A stretch of DNA of 64,000 bases from Trametopsis cervina (taxonomy: Eukaryota; Basidiomycota; Agaricomycetes; Polyporales; Irpicaceae): assembly GCA_022385755.1 (NCBI GenBank), contig MU278354.1:310001-374000 (forward strand), written 5' to 3'. How positions within the stretch are numbered: the stretch's first letter is position 1; every line of letters begins with the position of its first letter. The position numbers were made by a program, and so were the translations under genes. Positions 33,231-46,961 of this stretch are shown here, piece by piece. Below the pieces are notes generated by a model that was given only the letters and a program-made list of their open reading frames with translations, was not told the origin of the DNA and did no database searches.

Positions 33231-35074
33231 GGCGACTTCATCGGGAATCAACATATTCAGTGTCGATCGGCACGTACCGTACGTATCTTGCAGTGAACGT
33301 AATCAAGGCCGTCGCTTTATACGCGCTCATATGCATGTTCACTGAGATTATGCGATTTACAATCTGTACCAGCGTAAACGATGTGAAGTGTCAAGCGGCC
33401 TTCCTGATCCTTTTAGACGACCTCTCTGATGGTCATTCGACAGATGAGCGGACGGTCCTACGGTCCTCTGTATACAGCATTTGACGTCGGAGTTGCTGTT
33501 CTGACCCCGTCGCATAGGTCCTCAATCATTGGCACTGTGCTGCAAGCGTCACACTGTATTGTCAGCAGACGCCGACGAGTAACCAACATCGCAACTGTAG
33601 CGAAGCCCCCAGAACTGTAAACGGAGCGGCACATCCACGTATGACGAACAGAGTTATAACAGCATACTGTGACCATCACCTGCATGAATCCCTTTACAGT
33701 GCGGTCCAACTATCGCAACGGGCCTTGCCTCAGGGTTGATGCTTCCGTCCTGCCAGGCTCGTCTGCAAAGAGCCCACTCTCACTCCGTAGCTATCATGTG
33801 CCGCGACGAGACAGCAGTACCCGACATACAATCACGCACCGTATGCTTACAAGGCGAATTCTCACTTGCCGCCTCTGGTCCTAAAGTGCCTGAGCGGCTG
33901 AGCGGAGGCCGCAGGCGTCGCTTGGCACTCGTATTAGGGTTCCCGCAAAGCTCGGGGTCGAGTCCGAGCCAGAAACGTCTCGCGCGACGCTATGTTGAAG
34001 AGGTCCCAGACAAGTTGGCGAGTTGGTCATAACTTGCAGGGGCGTGATCCTTTGCCACGGTTGATTCCGCGGGCCCTGCTCGGCGACCAGCGTACTGCGA
34101 CATCTGAGCTCCGGCGTCCATACAACTGAATGTATGTAAGATCTGCCATCTCGTCATCGCTATGCACTCCGCGTGCGGAGGTTCGTACGGATCTGTCATG
34201 CTCGCGTTCCATCCCACAATCGCCACAAAGACTTTGAATCTAAGTGGCACACGGGTAAGGAGGCGAGCGTCCGCAAAATTGGCCGTCCTGCTCAGGATCC
34301 GAGTTCGGGGAATGCCATATCCGATGATGAACGCCACGTATACAACGCAATAGCCTAGTCGCCTAGTGGTCCGTAAAAGCACTCTATTGCTGTTGATGTG
34401 GTTCGATACAAGAATGATTGACCGCAAGTGAATCACTTGTGCGCGTTGCTTTGATATCCTATCAGACTGTATGCTGGCATTGGGTAACCCGGAGACGCAC
34501 CTCTACAGAGTGATAAATATCGCGGAATATCGCTTGTCAGCGTACACATGGTTGCCCCGAGATCGCATCATGTTGAAAATAGTGACGCTGAGATGACAGA
34601 GGCCGCTGGGTGTGAGGTAAGTTCCTTCCTTGTAGTGTTGAAATTATACACCGAAACTAAGGAAAGTTAAGAACTGTGTGGAGGATAAGGCAACGGTACC
34701 CGGCGCCAAACGGCAGGTGGAATGGGAGCGAAGAGTCTAAACAGTCTTACATTCGATTGGCGACTAACAGAGCTGACCGGATGGGATAAATTAACTCATA
34801 TTATCCAATGTTTGCTAACCTGTAATCAAGGGGGATACGTGTTATCTTCCGATGCACTCAATCAGAAAGCTGCTTGTGCTGCGGTATCACAGTCAGTCAT
34901 GTATATGATTGGGCTTTAAACTCTACCTGCACGTGTCTGCATGTCTCTCAAAACCTACGCCAGAGGCACATGTGAATAACATATTGTAGATTGGTGGACG
35001 CGTATAGACCGCTTGCGTTACATATACACTGTCATCATATTAGTCAAACCTGAGAGCGATCGCACCTTTTCCGG

Positions 35075-36336
35075 TCAGTTTGCCCGGGAGAGTAAAGGGA
35101 AACGAGACTCCATGCTCATGCGAGCGATGCGCTCTACTTCTGTAGCAGATAGACCGAGACCGATCGGCGGAGCAGCAAGGAGCAACGCATACTCTCCTAA
35201 AAGGGAATTGCGGAAAGGGAGAGTATCATCGGTCTAGTAAGCACGATCGGTAGCAGTCAGGACCCTTCATATGTCAAAGAAGCGAGGTTTTACTCACACA
35301 GATAGCTATTGGGTGGTTTTGCTCCAAATAATGTTTGATGTGATGTTCCTCCAGGCTTCTGGTGGTTTTGCAGAGCAAGTTCGACGACAGACAGATTTCA
35401 ACTGGAACGTTCGAAGAAAAGACCTTTTGGCGTGCTGCGCCATCGAGGAACGTTGCATGGCCCAAACGATCGGGCCCATACGACAAGAGTTGAAGAGTAT
35501 CCTCTACAGAATTATCTGTAGTCTGCAAAGCCCTGCGCTAGTAAACAATCAAAAACGTAACAAATGTTCACGAACCTCAGCAATATGCATTGTAACAGCT
35601 AAACCTCCATCTTTCGCCAACTTAAAAACTTTCTCGAATGATTTCATGTCACCAGCCTGGAATACGATAAGTGAGTTGGACCATTCAAACACACAACAGG
35701 AAACCACCCTACCAGCGGGTCACCGCAGAGATCTACCGCAACAATTCGTCTGCCCTTCTGACGCAGACGAACCGCAATATCGACAATCTCTTCGGCCACT
35801 GCAGGATCCATTCTTCTGTCCAGGCTTACTATCAAGGCCGACCGCTGGGGCGGGTATTTTTCCACTTCGTCCAAGACAGTTTCAAGGTATTGGGTTCGAG
35901 TCATCTCCGTAGTTTCACGGGGAGTGCTTCGGAGCTCCAGGTACGCTGCTTGAGGCTGAGAGTTCTCAATAGTCTCATCGGACTCGAGGAATAGAGACAA
36001 CACCGCACGAGCAGCCGTCGCGAGTGCCTTTGGGTTGGATGTGAGCGCATATATGGCTGGGAAGAGACCGAAAAAGTCGTTGATTTCATTCAGGGTGACT
36101 CCTTCCTGCAGGAGCTGGATACTGCTTCGTACAGCGTCAGGGAGCGCCGAAGAATCGAGGAGAGGCTCTGAAAAGCGTTCATCTGCGATGCTTTTGAGTA
36201 CAGAGATAGGAATGCATCCGTTGAGATGTGCGTGCAATTCTGCTTTCGGTAGATTACGCAGGAACTGGACCTGGTCATCCGAAAGAGACGCGAGGGCCGC
36301 AGCAGCGTAACCTGTGATCTCGCCTGTGTTGGGCAT
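35075..36336 (-). CDS. Adenosine deaminase-like protein (ADAL type)
   Basis: This is a zinc hydrolase of the adenosine/AMP deaminase superfamily. The fit is best with ADAL enzymes, which remove the methylamino group from N6-methyl-AMP. The start at 36336 gives MPNTGEITGYAAAAL. Metal and catalytic residues are visible in order: LPKAELHAHLNG (HxH), VDLCGDP, VTMHIAE (His and Glu), RLGHATFLD (His), and ICTDDT (Asp). The first exon ends at GDPL near 35710. Short exons carry AGDMKSFEKVFKLAKDGGLA and then NSVEDTLQLLSYG. The last exon encodes TLPFRNSLLGEYALLLAAPP and ends RFPLLSRAN at a TGA ending at 35075. All key residues are intact. Plain adenosine deaminase activity cannot be excluded. Confidence 0.9.
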
Positions 36337-36783
36337 GTTGAAGAGAGCGTACGAATAACTTGTTTAGAGAGCCGGTACGGTTTATACGACCACGCACAGT
36401 GACTCACTGATTTTGGCCGGCAGCGTTGTGAGTGACTCAAGCCGGACGTGCCGTCGATATCAAAACTCCATTTGTCCTGTGAGGATATCTGGAACGCCGT
36501 TGACGAATGCTTCAGTGGTTCAGACAGTGCAGATCGCTAACCCAAGGCAGAAATTATGCACAAACTGTTAACTCAGCCGATTGACGAAGCGGGAATAAGA
36601 GAGATTAAGAGCACTTGTCCAGACGGCTGAAGCCTGATGCACAAATACTGCAGTGAATGAAGTAACGGTCAGATGTACAGGGCTATTCGGGATAATTAAG
36701 GATGCTATGTAGTCCGTATGTAGCAAACATGATGTTCATGAGAGTGAAGGCGAGAGGGTCTAAAGTCATGCAAGTTGCTTTGC
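36337..36783. other. ADAL promoter and CHS7 3' flank
   Basis: This is a same-strand gap of 447 bp with no recognised coding sequence. Confidence 0.5.
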
Positions 36784-38080
36784 TTAGTACTGCTCCCCTG
36801 GTGGTGGGTATCCACGTTTGCCACCTTGCGTATAGAGCTGACCACCGCTGACACCACCGACAAGGCTTCCGGGGCCATTATAGCCACTAGCTGTGTCCTC
36901 TATGTAGTCCGTTTCACCTGCAAGGAGGGGATCCTTGACTTCCCATACGGAAGCTTTTGATCCGACGGAGAACTCGAGATCCTCGCGCTAAGGCGACGAT
37001 GAGTGTCTAATGTGGAATCACGTAACATTATTCTACTCACCGTGATACTGTCCCAATATTTGTAAACCATCATCACACTGAGCAGCATGCAAAGCGTGAA
37101 GAAGAACAGGCCATCTATATAGTGCTTTATGGCATCGCATATGGTGACACTGAAGGCGAATAAGATGACTTGGGCGATGGTGAAGAACGCGGCGCCGAAG
37201 ATAATGTCACCGATAGGCCACCGGTCCTCAAGAGTTCGGAAGACAAGGACGAGTTGTGAGACGACGTAGATGACTGTGCACACAAGGGGCCAGAGGATAT
37301 AGATGATCCATAGTCCAATCGGTTTAGCAAATTTGAAGCCAGCAAATTCCTTGAAGGTCGCGATGGCGATGAAGAAGCTGACACCAAAGACCACAAGGCA
37401 TGATATACGCAGGAGCTAGTGTTCTCGAAGTCAAGAGGGGATGTGGCAGAGCCTGATTAACACTCACCCAAAGCGATAGTGGTGTACCGTCTTCCGCGAA
37501 TTGGAAACCAACGAAGCCATTAATGAGCAGACAAGTATATGCTGCAGCTACGAGACCGGTGTAGACTGCTGCAAACCACTGTCCGAATGTAAGGGAAGTT
37601 GTTTGAGACCATCTGCATATGACGTACCGGGTAGCTGACATTCGCCGTGGGGATAATATTCGAATCGAGGAAGATGGCAAGCAACTCGATAAGTGCATAG
37701 AGATAGAAGAATGGCATGATTTCCTTTCGACCTTATGGCACATAATTGTCGGTTTTTTCAGATCCTGAGGCAATGCAAGAGACCACGTACCAACAGCCGT
37801 GTACTTGCTGCGTATGTGAAAAATCATGATCGCGGTCATTATTATTGCTACTATGTGAACAAAGCATGTTGCTAAACGATTCAAGGGTGACTTCAGTTGT
37901 TAGTAAGTGCGGTCATGAGAACGGTAGCCACGCACAAGGCTGAAAGATCAATGTTCCAGAAATCTCCACATTCCTGCTATAACATGACGGCTCTATCCCT
38001 CTGTCTGGGCCTACTAGAGGGCAAATAACGAGTGCGGCGGTCTGGCAGATACTATCGAAGGAGCCAAATTGGACTCCCAT
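36784..38080 (-). CDS. CHS7: Chitin synthase export chaperone (Chs7-like)
   Basis: Chs7 is a multispanning ER protein needed for folding and ER exit of a class IV chitin synthase. The start at 38080 gives [20 protein letters not shown], then [20 protein letters not shown] with the family's invariant GIEP-CYSRN block. Several membrane segments follow in order: [108 protein letters not shown], and [20 protein letters not shown]. The cytosolic tail reads [18 protein letters not shown] and ends YPPPGEQY. Six to seven membrane spans are as expected, and several short introns interrupt the gene. It is complete and very likely functional. Confidence 0.93.
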
Positions 38081-41000
38081 GGTTTAAAGCTTCAGCTTTG
38101 TGAGAAACGAGGAACTGAACGAGTGAAGGACGGTCGAGCAGACGAGGAGCTTGAAAGATGAAAAGAGACAAGAGAAGTCCGTAATAGAAGTCGGCCCTTA
38201 GATCGCGGTCGTAGAGGCAGCCTTTGCCTGAGCACGATGCTCAAACGTTAGAGGGATCTGGATGGTAGTCGTAGTTGGCGACAACGGTTTGAGCACAGTG
38301 TGGCAATACGTCTGCTTTTGGAAAGCGAACCGCTGTGGAGCCGGCGAACCGGCTAATCGGACCATTTGATGGACACTTCAATAGTAAGTACCGAAGGGTT
38401 TGTTATGGTCAATGAACGACTTAGAATCATACAGCGACCTTTGAGAGCCCTTGGACCACTTCATATGCGAAACGGCCAGCCCATTCGATTTTTCGTAGCG
38501 CATGGGTTCGTGGAGTTTGCCTTGAGGCAACCGCAGGGCTTTCCTGGTGGTACAATCCTTTCTTTCGCATATATATGACTTCTGAACCCAGGCAATCTAG
38601 TGCAGTCGTCGGTTGAGAGCACCTCGGAGATTCATGCACTTGCGGTCTACCGACCGCTACACAGAGCACCTGGTGGGTGGGTCATTCATCAAGCCCGTAC
38701 TTCATTTCCGCCTGACACACACGGGAAACCACTCACATTTCCAGTGATACGTACCACGCAAAACGATTATGCGCTTTCAACGTTTCTGCATTCACTTAAT
38801 ACAGAGGCCCAGTGAAAGCTTTCTCTGACTCCGAGGGACAAACACTTGCGAGGCCGACTTCATGTGATTGCGCTGGCAATCCATCGTAACTGAGTACCGT
38901 CCCCGTGTTTTACTGTAAATCCAGGCACAAAAATCGTGGTACCCCTGGCGTAACGAGCACGGAAGAGAAAGCCTGTCCGTGTAGTGACACTGCCGTCTGA
39001 ATCCATTACAGTGCGTTCTACCCGCTACCTGCAATCAGGATAATTCATTGGTTACTTCTCGGAGATCACACACGAGGGTCCGGTTTCAACGAGCTGGGCA
39101 CTGTCATGCCAGAATTCATTTCATGTGCTACAAATCGAATCTCGTGCGGGTCTTGCTGAGCCACCGCAAGCCGTGAAAGTCTCCGCTGTCCAGGCACTAA
39201 GCAGGCGAATACTTCATGCAACCCGATGACAATAACAGATTCGATTCATTCCGCGAGGACCCCTCAACTGCTCCTTGCATCGCCGTACAGTAGCATACGA
39301 CATGCGCACCGCTTCGCGAGTTTCGGATGACTTGCTCAGACCATTCATCCAGACGCTGCGTAGAGCATGACTTATAAATGGAAGACAATATCATGATGCG
39401 GTCCGACGTTTCAACCTAAGTCTGGCGTGCAGGCTAGTGGAGAATTGACAGATGAATCGAAGTGCCGTGTGAGGCAAACAACTCTAAGCTTATGAGACAA
39501 GTTACCAAGTCTGATGTCTTACTATCAGCAGTACTTAGGGGCTTCGTGAATCAAGCAGTAATCAAGGTCTCGAAAATCCAGCAAGCGCAAGCGACATGCC
39601 TCTTCCTGCAGCCCAGGATCTAGAGCCAGAAGGTCGACCTTGTCTCTTATGCTTCTCAGGGGCTTTACATACAGTGTATAGAAAGGCATCGCATCGTATG
39701 GTATCGATTGACCGCATTGCAAACATGTTGCGCCCATTTGAGGGACCTCTGCCTTTGGGCACCGCGAAATGTATCTGATTAGACCTATCCTATCGGAGGA
39801 TCTCACTTGCCTTGAGGTCTCCGTTCAACTCTACCGTACTCCAATGTCGCCACATATTACTCACATACAACAGCTTTCTAGGCCCTGGCACGAGTAGCGT
39901 GCGTGCAGAAGATGCGACGCCCAGTGCACCAAGCCTCCTTAGGCGATATCAAGGGCGGCACTTTGCTAGCTCCTACCGGGTTAGCCAGATGCTGCCCAGA
40001 CATGCCATGATCAAGGAAGAACAGAGGTCAACGAACAAATATCGCCCATACGAGGGTAGACCATGCATAAACACACTGGCGACGGCAGAGGTCCCGCACT
40101 GCAACCACAGCGCCACGGATGGTGCTTTTTACAGCTACGTCTTTGATTTCGCTGTATCAGCCATGTGCAAAGGCCTCTAACTGCCGATGAGACGGTGGAT
40201 ATGGCCTCAGCGCCCATCATCGGTGTATGACCGGATGTCTAATGTCCCTGACGCACATTGGAGGTGAATGCTTGGAGGAACAAGGCAGGCTTTTGTTTCT
40301 ATACCGCAGTGACGAAAGCTAAATGCGCCGCAACAGGTGCCCGCAAGATCGTGGGTGCCTCGACCGCGAGATAATAGAATAGACGTTCGGGCGAGCAGTT
40401 CGGCTGTACAAGCCCCATGCGGGTGCACTTGTGAAGCCTCTCCGCTCCAGCAACCAGCTGTGGCCAGCGTGATGGTGGATTCGTGACGAACAGGCAACAA
40501 ACAGGAGTGTTGGACGGATGGACAGTACTGCTGACTCGGTACTGATGGTACAATCGCAATCTTGGCCGCCCTTCTTTTTGATCCTAGTTGAGCTGATCTC
40601 CGGGCAGATCTCCATTCACCCAGATCGCAGCGATTTTCGCCGGCGAGCGCTCACAGCTGCTCATCCGGTATTCTGATCGCAAGCACTCCCACTGCACCTG
40701 AGCTAACTGTAACATGGCGGCCGTCTGCGCAGGCCCGTGAAGTGAACGGAGAAGTTGGCTTGTGTCCTCCACAAAAGAGCAGTCTCTTGTACTCCACTCG
40801 GAACCTTTTACAGCTGTTCCTTAGGCTCGTTTCCGAGGCATCTCGCCCTCCGCAAGCTCTCGAATGCTAACGTTCGCCACGCTACGGCTAGTCCCATGCA
40901 GATGAAGAGCTCGAAGCAAGGTGTCATCTCGCTCTCAGACATGTCAGGGACATGCAGTAACAATTCTTCCCCTTGATCATTGTATCACCCGCTGTCCACT

Positions 41001-44000
41001 TGTATACCTCTGACTAATTAGGGTCAGAGCCTTATAATTATCCGTCGTTTTGACTTCGGTAGCTGTTTGTTACACCGTCTTTCATATGATCCATCAAACG
41101 GCAGTGGGAAACCTAATGGAATTGTATCCATAAGTCAACACCGCTTCCATACGCTGCAAGTGCCGCAATTAGCCAATAGATCCTGCAGCCATCCAGTCAA
41201 TTGCCCCGCCGAAGGGTTACCCGATCATACATGGATATCCGTCTTATGTGAGTCTGCAAGGAAACTTCGTGGAACATCTGCACTCGCACCGGCTCGTTTC
41301 TTTTTGTGCCGACCGACAGGCACATGTCTGCCTCCGTCAAGATCAGCCTGGCATCTCCATTAGCGACACTACTTACATACATACAACATCTTCACAACAA
41401 CCCGCAACTGGGACTACGTATGATGACCCTGCTGGAATCATGATGTGTTGCATCACACCCGCCGTTAGCAGGAACGGGGAATGGCGGCTGGTGTCCACGT
41501 AACCCACAGCTACAAGCCCACTCCTGTTCAGATCTTTGCTTCCGCCTTGTCTTACTTTCGCCCGTAAGGAAAGGATTGCTTTGAAACCGTGGCGTTGCAA
41601 CGGACCTAGGGGCGCGGAGCATTTTACTGTGCAGCCGTCATCGCGCGCACAAGGCCGCATGCGACAATTACACTCCGGCGGGCGCCAATGATCGCTCCGC
41701 CGTACGTGAATTCAATTAGTAAACGTAAAATTATTTTCCGCGGTGATAACCTACACAATTGGGGATGTCCTCGCGGACCAATTGAGATTTCGGGATGTGA
41801 CGGCATCCTGATCTGGTCTATATTGGGTCATGCGTTTCCGCACCAAAAGAAAGGACAGAGCACGGAGATTTGCCCATAGGCGGCGCTTACAGGGATGTGG
41901 CCGCACTCCTTGATAGCTCCCGAATTCGGAAGATGTAAACGGCAAACGTCTGGCTTACCGCCAGTAGCCTCTTCGAGCACTGAGCCCGCAGCCAGCTGTT
42001 GCTGCAGGGTCTGAAGCGGACTTCCCATGTTGGCAGTTTCTATGAACAGCGCTAGCCGTCGGCTTATGTTAGCCTCAGGCTTGAGAGCATGCTTCCGCTT
42101 GCCGGGTCCAGGGACACAATGGAATGCAGAAAAAACATAATAAAATTGCAGGGCAGCCGGTGGCACATCTTAATCGTAGTACGTGAGACATGGTCGCAGC
42201 GCAGGTGCAAAACGCTGCCTTGCGAACGCCGAGAGCGGAACCCCTGTGGCAGCTTGGATCAGCAGCAAGGTTCCAGAAGTTGCATGCGCAGTGGGACCGC
42301 TCAAAGGCGGGAAAACTTTGCATGGGGGCTGACGTCCTCCGCCGGATTGTTCATTATGCCAAACCGATTCATCCGACGGTCAAGGATCCGAAGGAGCTGT
42401 ATTGTGCGTGGGTGAACACATGAGGGACGTTGTGAGACACCACTCTGGGACTGACTCCTTGAAGGCCCGGCAGAGAACCGTTTGTCTGGCATGGGAATTG
42501 GGGCGGTGGACCCCCTGGCGAATGACCGGACCCACAAAGCCTTCAGATTTCATTTAACAACGAAGACAGGTGACGGAGGTCAGGCCATATATTCGCAGCC
42601 ATCTTCTTCTCCCTGGTGGCTCAGCTTTGTTCGTGTGTTCGCCGACTTGCAAGGTCCGAGAACGGTAACGGGGCTGGCAGCTGCGCTGGGAAGACCAGGT
42701 GCAGCTAAGAAGGCACTCGGCTGATGAATGGTTACGAGCTATAAAACGCAGTCCATAGAACAGTTGAATAAGTAAACTCAGGACGGATAGATGATCGCTG
42801 AACTTAGACCGACGGATACCTTGTTCCTGTGTAACACAGGAATGGGAACACCTTCCTTTTACACGTTCATATCACCCTGCCGTCACCGCATCGCGGTGCC
42901 TAAAGGAGACGATCAGACTGGGAGGGCAATATACTGAACTAACTGGATGTTGGTTTGCCCAGAGAGAAGTGCTCTATGGACGGGTGCTGCGTCTCCAACA
43001 TGGATTGAAGTTCTGAGCTTATCCCATCATAACGATTGATATGTTGCGGACTGGCATGAAGATGAACATACCTTCTCGCATCAGTTCGCGCAGAAGCGCG
43101 GGCTTACGTGAGAGAAAGCGCGCAGTCTGCGCTGCGTAAGACGTAGCACACAGCAGCAGGCTACACTACCCAGGATACAGGTAAGCCTGCGAGAATCTGG
43201 ATCAAGGCAGGCGAACTCGAGTAGAGTGACGTACACGCGGTGGAACATGATTCTTGTGAGTAAGAACACATCACTTTCAGCCGGTGCAGGCGCGCACGTA
43301 GGCAGATGGTCTCCGGGAAGTTCATTGTCTGCAGCGGAGTGTGTGGTTATTCCGGATACAATGGAGAGAGTGTCATGCCACATCCGATGCTACGTTACAC
43401 ATACCTGGGGGAAGTGCCATCTCGCGGTCTGTTCGATGCAAGAACAATCAGGGCGTGTGGTATCATCTATGACTGTGAGCATGTTGGTGGCCAGCGCCGC
43501 GATGGAGTTAGTTCTAGCGCTGCGAACGAGGCTCAACCATATCCGTTGCAGCATTAGAACGATGAGATGGATATCGTGTAGCTGAGCAAGTAATCATCAC
43601 CAGCCGATTTAGCACCGCTGTTGGGTAGCCGCGGCCTGGAGATGAGACCAAGATGAGGTGGACGGCGTGATCAAAAACCGAATGCGCGAACTGACAGTGA
43701 CTGGCGGACGAAGCGACGTACGTAGTGGCGGCCGCGAGCAGGTGGGTGGCCCGGCTGGCGAGCTGAAACCGGTGATCCAGAACCGGTTAGAGTGCGCACG
43801 CGCGAGGTCAGAAGTTCGCACGGTGGCATTGTAGGCAAGCCCATGTTGAGGTGCAGCAAGCTAGAGAAAGAAAGATCGAGATTGGACAGAAGGGATAGGT
43901 TATTTCAAGGCTAGACTGAGGGAGCACGATGATAGCGGTAAGCAAACAGAGAAGAGGGCATACCGAGGTGTGTATTGTGATAAGAATGGAAAGGTCAGGT

Positions 44001-44893
44001 TTCGGAAGATGAAATGGCGACAAGAACTGGGGTAAGCAGTGGGCCAGCATCTGCAAGACTGAGATTTGGGAAGACGAAGACAGGCCAGACGCCACTGAAC
44101 GAGCACATGTCAGTCAAGGGCCGTTTGTATGGTGTGATTGATATTCAGAATGCGAGAACAGAACAGAAGTTTAGCGAGATGCGCGCGAGACGAAGACGAC
44201 TCGTTACGAGAGTCCAGCAAGGGTGCTGCTGTGAAGGAACAGAGCCCTGCGCTGCCAGTCACGCTGACACGCTCTCAACTGCCACACACGACGGCTCCTG
44301 TTTTTGGACCCCAATCTCGGCCGGATGCGGTAGGCACCGTCTGCTGCCAGAGCACAGCTCGCAGGAGCTGATGCCGGAGATTGGCCGTGTGGACCTGCCA
44401 AACGCGGGAGGTCTTACGGCAGCACGTGAGCTCAGCTGCCATACAGAGCAGTAAACGTGGCAAAAACCAGAGGGAATCCCAGGGGAATCCCCATCACCGG
44501 GTGGCGGCGCTGCAGACACGGCCTGCCCGGAGGAGAAAGGGAGGAAATGGGCGACGAGAAACGACAATAAGGTTCGCCATCAGGGGTGTTGTGTGGGATC
44601 TGCGACAGAGATTCGGACGAAAAAGATGTGGCAGGAAATGGGCCGAAAAAGGCAACGCAATTTGTAGGTGGATTTTTTGGCTCCCGTTCGTCTGTTTCTG
44701 TTTCTAGCCGAGCACAATTTCACCATTTACTCAATTTTCCGCTCCCGAGCCCGAGCCGCCCTTCTCCTTGCAATGATCACCTTCGCATCCTTCACTTTAA
44801 GAGAACTACAAATCATCCCGCCCCGACTCATGTATAGCTCCTCTCCTTCCCGCCGCCTTCCGCACCGTCATTTCATACCTTAAAACACTGGTC
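38081..44893. other. 6.8 kb gene-poor region
   Basis: I recognise no protein family here on either strand. Frames reach at most about 120-145 codons, change constantly and lack matched splice sites. I see no reverse transcriptase, transposase, long terminal repeats or low-complexity arrays. A 7-bp inverted repeat AACCGGT/ACCGGTT lies at 43767-43788. The last 200-300 bp before 44894 are the cyclin promoter and leader, which are pyrimidine-rich. Lineage-specific genes or non-coding transcripts cannot be excluded. Confidence 0.45.
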
Positions 44894-46961
44894 ATGGCCT
44901 TATATACTCCGCCTTCGCTTCCTCACACACCTTCCTCTTCGTACTCAATGCACGCTACTCTACGACCTTTGCCTATTGAACTCGTCTCCTCATGGTCCAC
45001 TTGGAGGCCGAACAAGCATGAGCTGCCCCTGACACCGCCGCTCTCTGCAGTCCCGCCCAGACGTGTCGCGCAGCATCCGGCGCACTTGCAGACAACTCTG
45101 CCTCCTATAACGCATCTGGACTCGCATCCGTCGCGTATTTCACCTAGTACGTTCAGCAGCTTCTTTGGAAGCACCGGCCACACATACTTACTTGCGCGTG
45201 CAGTAACACCGCCGCAAGCGGACGATGCTTCGCAGTGGTATACGCAGGGCTCACAAGCGGTGAAGCTTCCGCCTATACAATCTCACGCGATATGTCCGGA
45301 AACCGAGGTGCAGGAAGAAGATGTCGCTATGAACCCGCCCATTCTTTCGCCGCCGCCAGAGCCGGTTGACTGGGTGATGCGCTCGACTCTGCGATCATCG
45401 CAGTTCCTTGCCGAAAAGACTTGCGAGATGATCTGCTACCTATGGTTCTCTTCGCTTTCGCGCGACGCCAAGCCCAGTAGGCCCGGCATGTCTTCAATAC
45501 CTGAGCCTACCTCAGCCACCGCATCTCTACAGCTTGCTGTATCCCCCGCCTTTGTGCGATTCATGCAAAAAGTTCTGGAAACTACGCAAGTCAGCCAGTC
45601 TGTCATAGTCCTCGCTCTACATTACATCTATCGCCTAAAAATCCGTAATCGCTACACTAATGGTCAATCCGGAAGCGAGTACCGCGTCGCTATAGCCGCA
45701 CTCATGATGGCGAACAAATTCCTTGACGAGTGAGATTTATTTATTTTCTTGCATGTATGCAGTATCTCATGGCGTCCAATAGCAACACTTATACGAATAA
45801 GACATGGTCAGAGGTCTCTGGCATCGGTCTTGAAGAGGTCAACCGGATGGAACGGGAGTTTCTTCTCGGAATCGACTTTGGCCTATACGTCGACAAGACC
45901 ACCTACGTTTCTTGGCTCAATTTGCTGAAAGGCCTCGTACTCGCGAAGGATAAAGATTCGCGGCATTGGAGACGGTCCCCTCGTGCTCGTGCCCCTGGCC
46001 ATCCCAGAACTCACCGTTCCATACAGCGCCAGCACCATACCCGTGTTCCGAGAGCGCGTTCGTCGTCACCGAATCGTGTATATCCTTCTCCCGTTTCACA
46101 ATATACCGCACCGTCAAATATGCCCGTCAACCACACCCCTCCACGCTCAGGAAGCAAACGGTCAGCCGCGGACGCGTTCTCACCGACGGCGACCTCTTAC
46201 ACTCCGAGCAAGCAAGCTAAGCGGCCTGCAGGACTTTCGCTTGCGATTCCGGAGCATCATCAGGGCCCTCCTTCTGCACACTCAGTCTCCCCGTCGGAGC
46301 CTCTACAGTCATTTGCCAAGCTTTCATTGGGTGCTTCCCCTGGTGTACTGCGACCGGCCGTGAGGCAGGAATCGAGCCCTGCATGGCCCTCTACACAGAG
46401 CCAGAACGTACCGCCACAGACGCTCGCATCTGCATATCGCGTGGATGAACAGCGTACTTACGCCGCTCCACAGGTACGTGTAGTACATCTTGACCCGTTA
46501 ACAGTTTTCTGATATTTCGTTGACAGAGCCTTTATTTTTATTCACTTGCGTGTTCACCGTCCGAGGACGAGAACAGGTCCCGCAAGTCAAGGCTGTGGTA
46601 CCATCAACCCCCCGCGACTTCTGCCGAATACGGGTACGCAGCACAGCCGTCGATGCCTATGGTTGTACATTCGGCGTGTGCGAGCCCTCATGACGGGCAC
46701 GGGCATCTGCGACAGCGTGTTCCTACCCTTCCACATTTGTCGGAAGTGACCTGGGAACGAAGTTGGGGCCCTGCACCTGTCTCGCAGGGATATCAACAAC
46801 AGTACCATCTTCAGCGCGCTCAACAGCCATCTGGCCAGCAGAGTGGCATCTCCTCCGCACCTTTTGCGAACGCAGGTCCGCCCGGCGTCCACTTCCACCT
46901 TGACGATGGTTTCAGCCGCTCATCACCACTTTATAATCATCTGCGAGGTCACGCATCGTAA
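44894..46961 (+). CDS. Pho80/Clg1-type cyclin with long disordered tails
   Basis: This is a cyclin of the Pcl/Pho80/Clg1 group, which activates Pho85-like kinases (Pas1 in fission yeast is similar). The three-exon model (44894-45729, 45783-46473, 46527-46961) gives 653 residues. Residues 1-170 are Pro/Ser-rich. The cyclin box follows at about residues 205-345: FVRFMQKVLETTQVSQSVIV, LALHYIYRLKIRNRY, YRVAIAALMMANKFLDDNTY, then TNKTWSEVSGIGLEEVNRME and REFLLGIDFGLYVD. This has the KFLDDNTYTNKTW core of the group. After WLNLLKGLVLAKDKDSR comes a long tail rich in Pro, Ser, Gln and Arg, including KRSAADAFSPT, with the end NHLRGHAS. The intron 1 donor/acceptor pair restores LDDNTYTNKTW exactly. The kinase partner cannot be told from the sequence. 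Confidence 0.9.

Larger units (their letters stand above)
32562..35074. other. Gene-poor convergent region
   Basis: This is 2.5 kb between the 3' ends of the dehydrogenase and the deaminase. No family was recognised on either strand. A plus-strand TATA-like element and hairpin lie at 33188-33230 (separate entries), but the frames behind them have no familiar motif. No transposon ends or long repeats were seen by eye. Confidence 0.45.

Noticed and set aside
35271..35912. 213-codon plus-strand frame
   Set aside because: Antisense to the adenosine deaminase-like gene, whose metal-binding motifs are on the minus strand.
42190..42724. Two short plus-strand frames (DVLRRIVHYAKPIHP and later) that look somewhat protein-like
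   Set aside because: No acceptable intron joins them into a recognisable family; left as unexplained.
43767..43788. Inverted repeat AACCGGT/ACCGGTT suggesting a transposon end or tRNA arm
   Set aside because: Only 7 bp, no target duplication, no cloverleaf and no transposase nearby.
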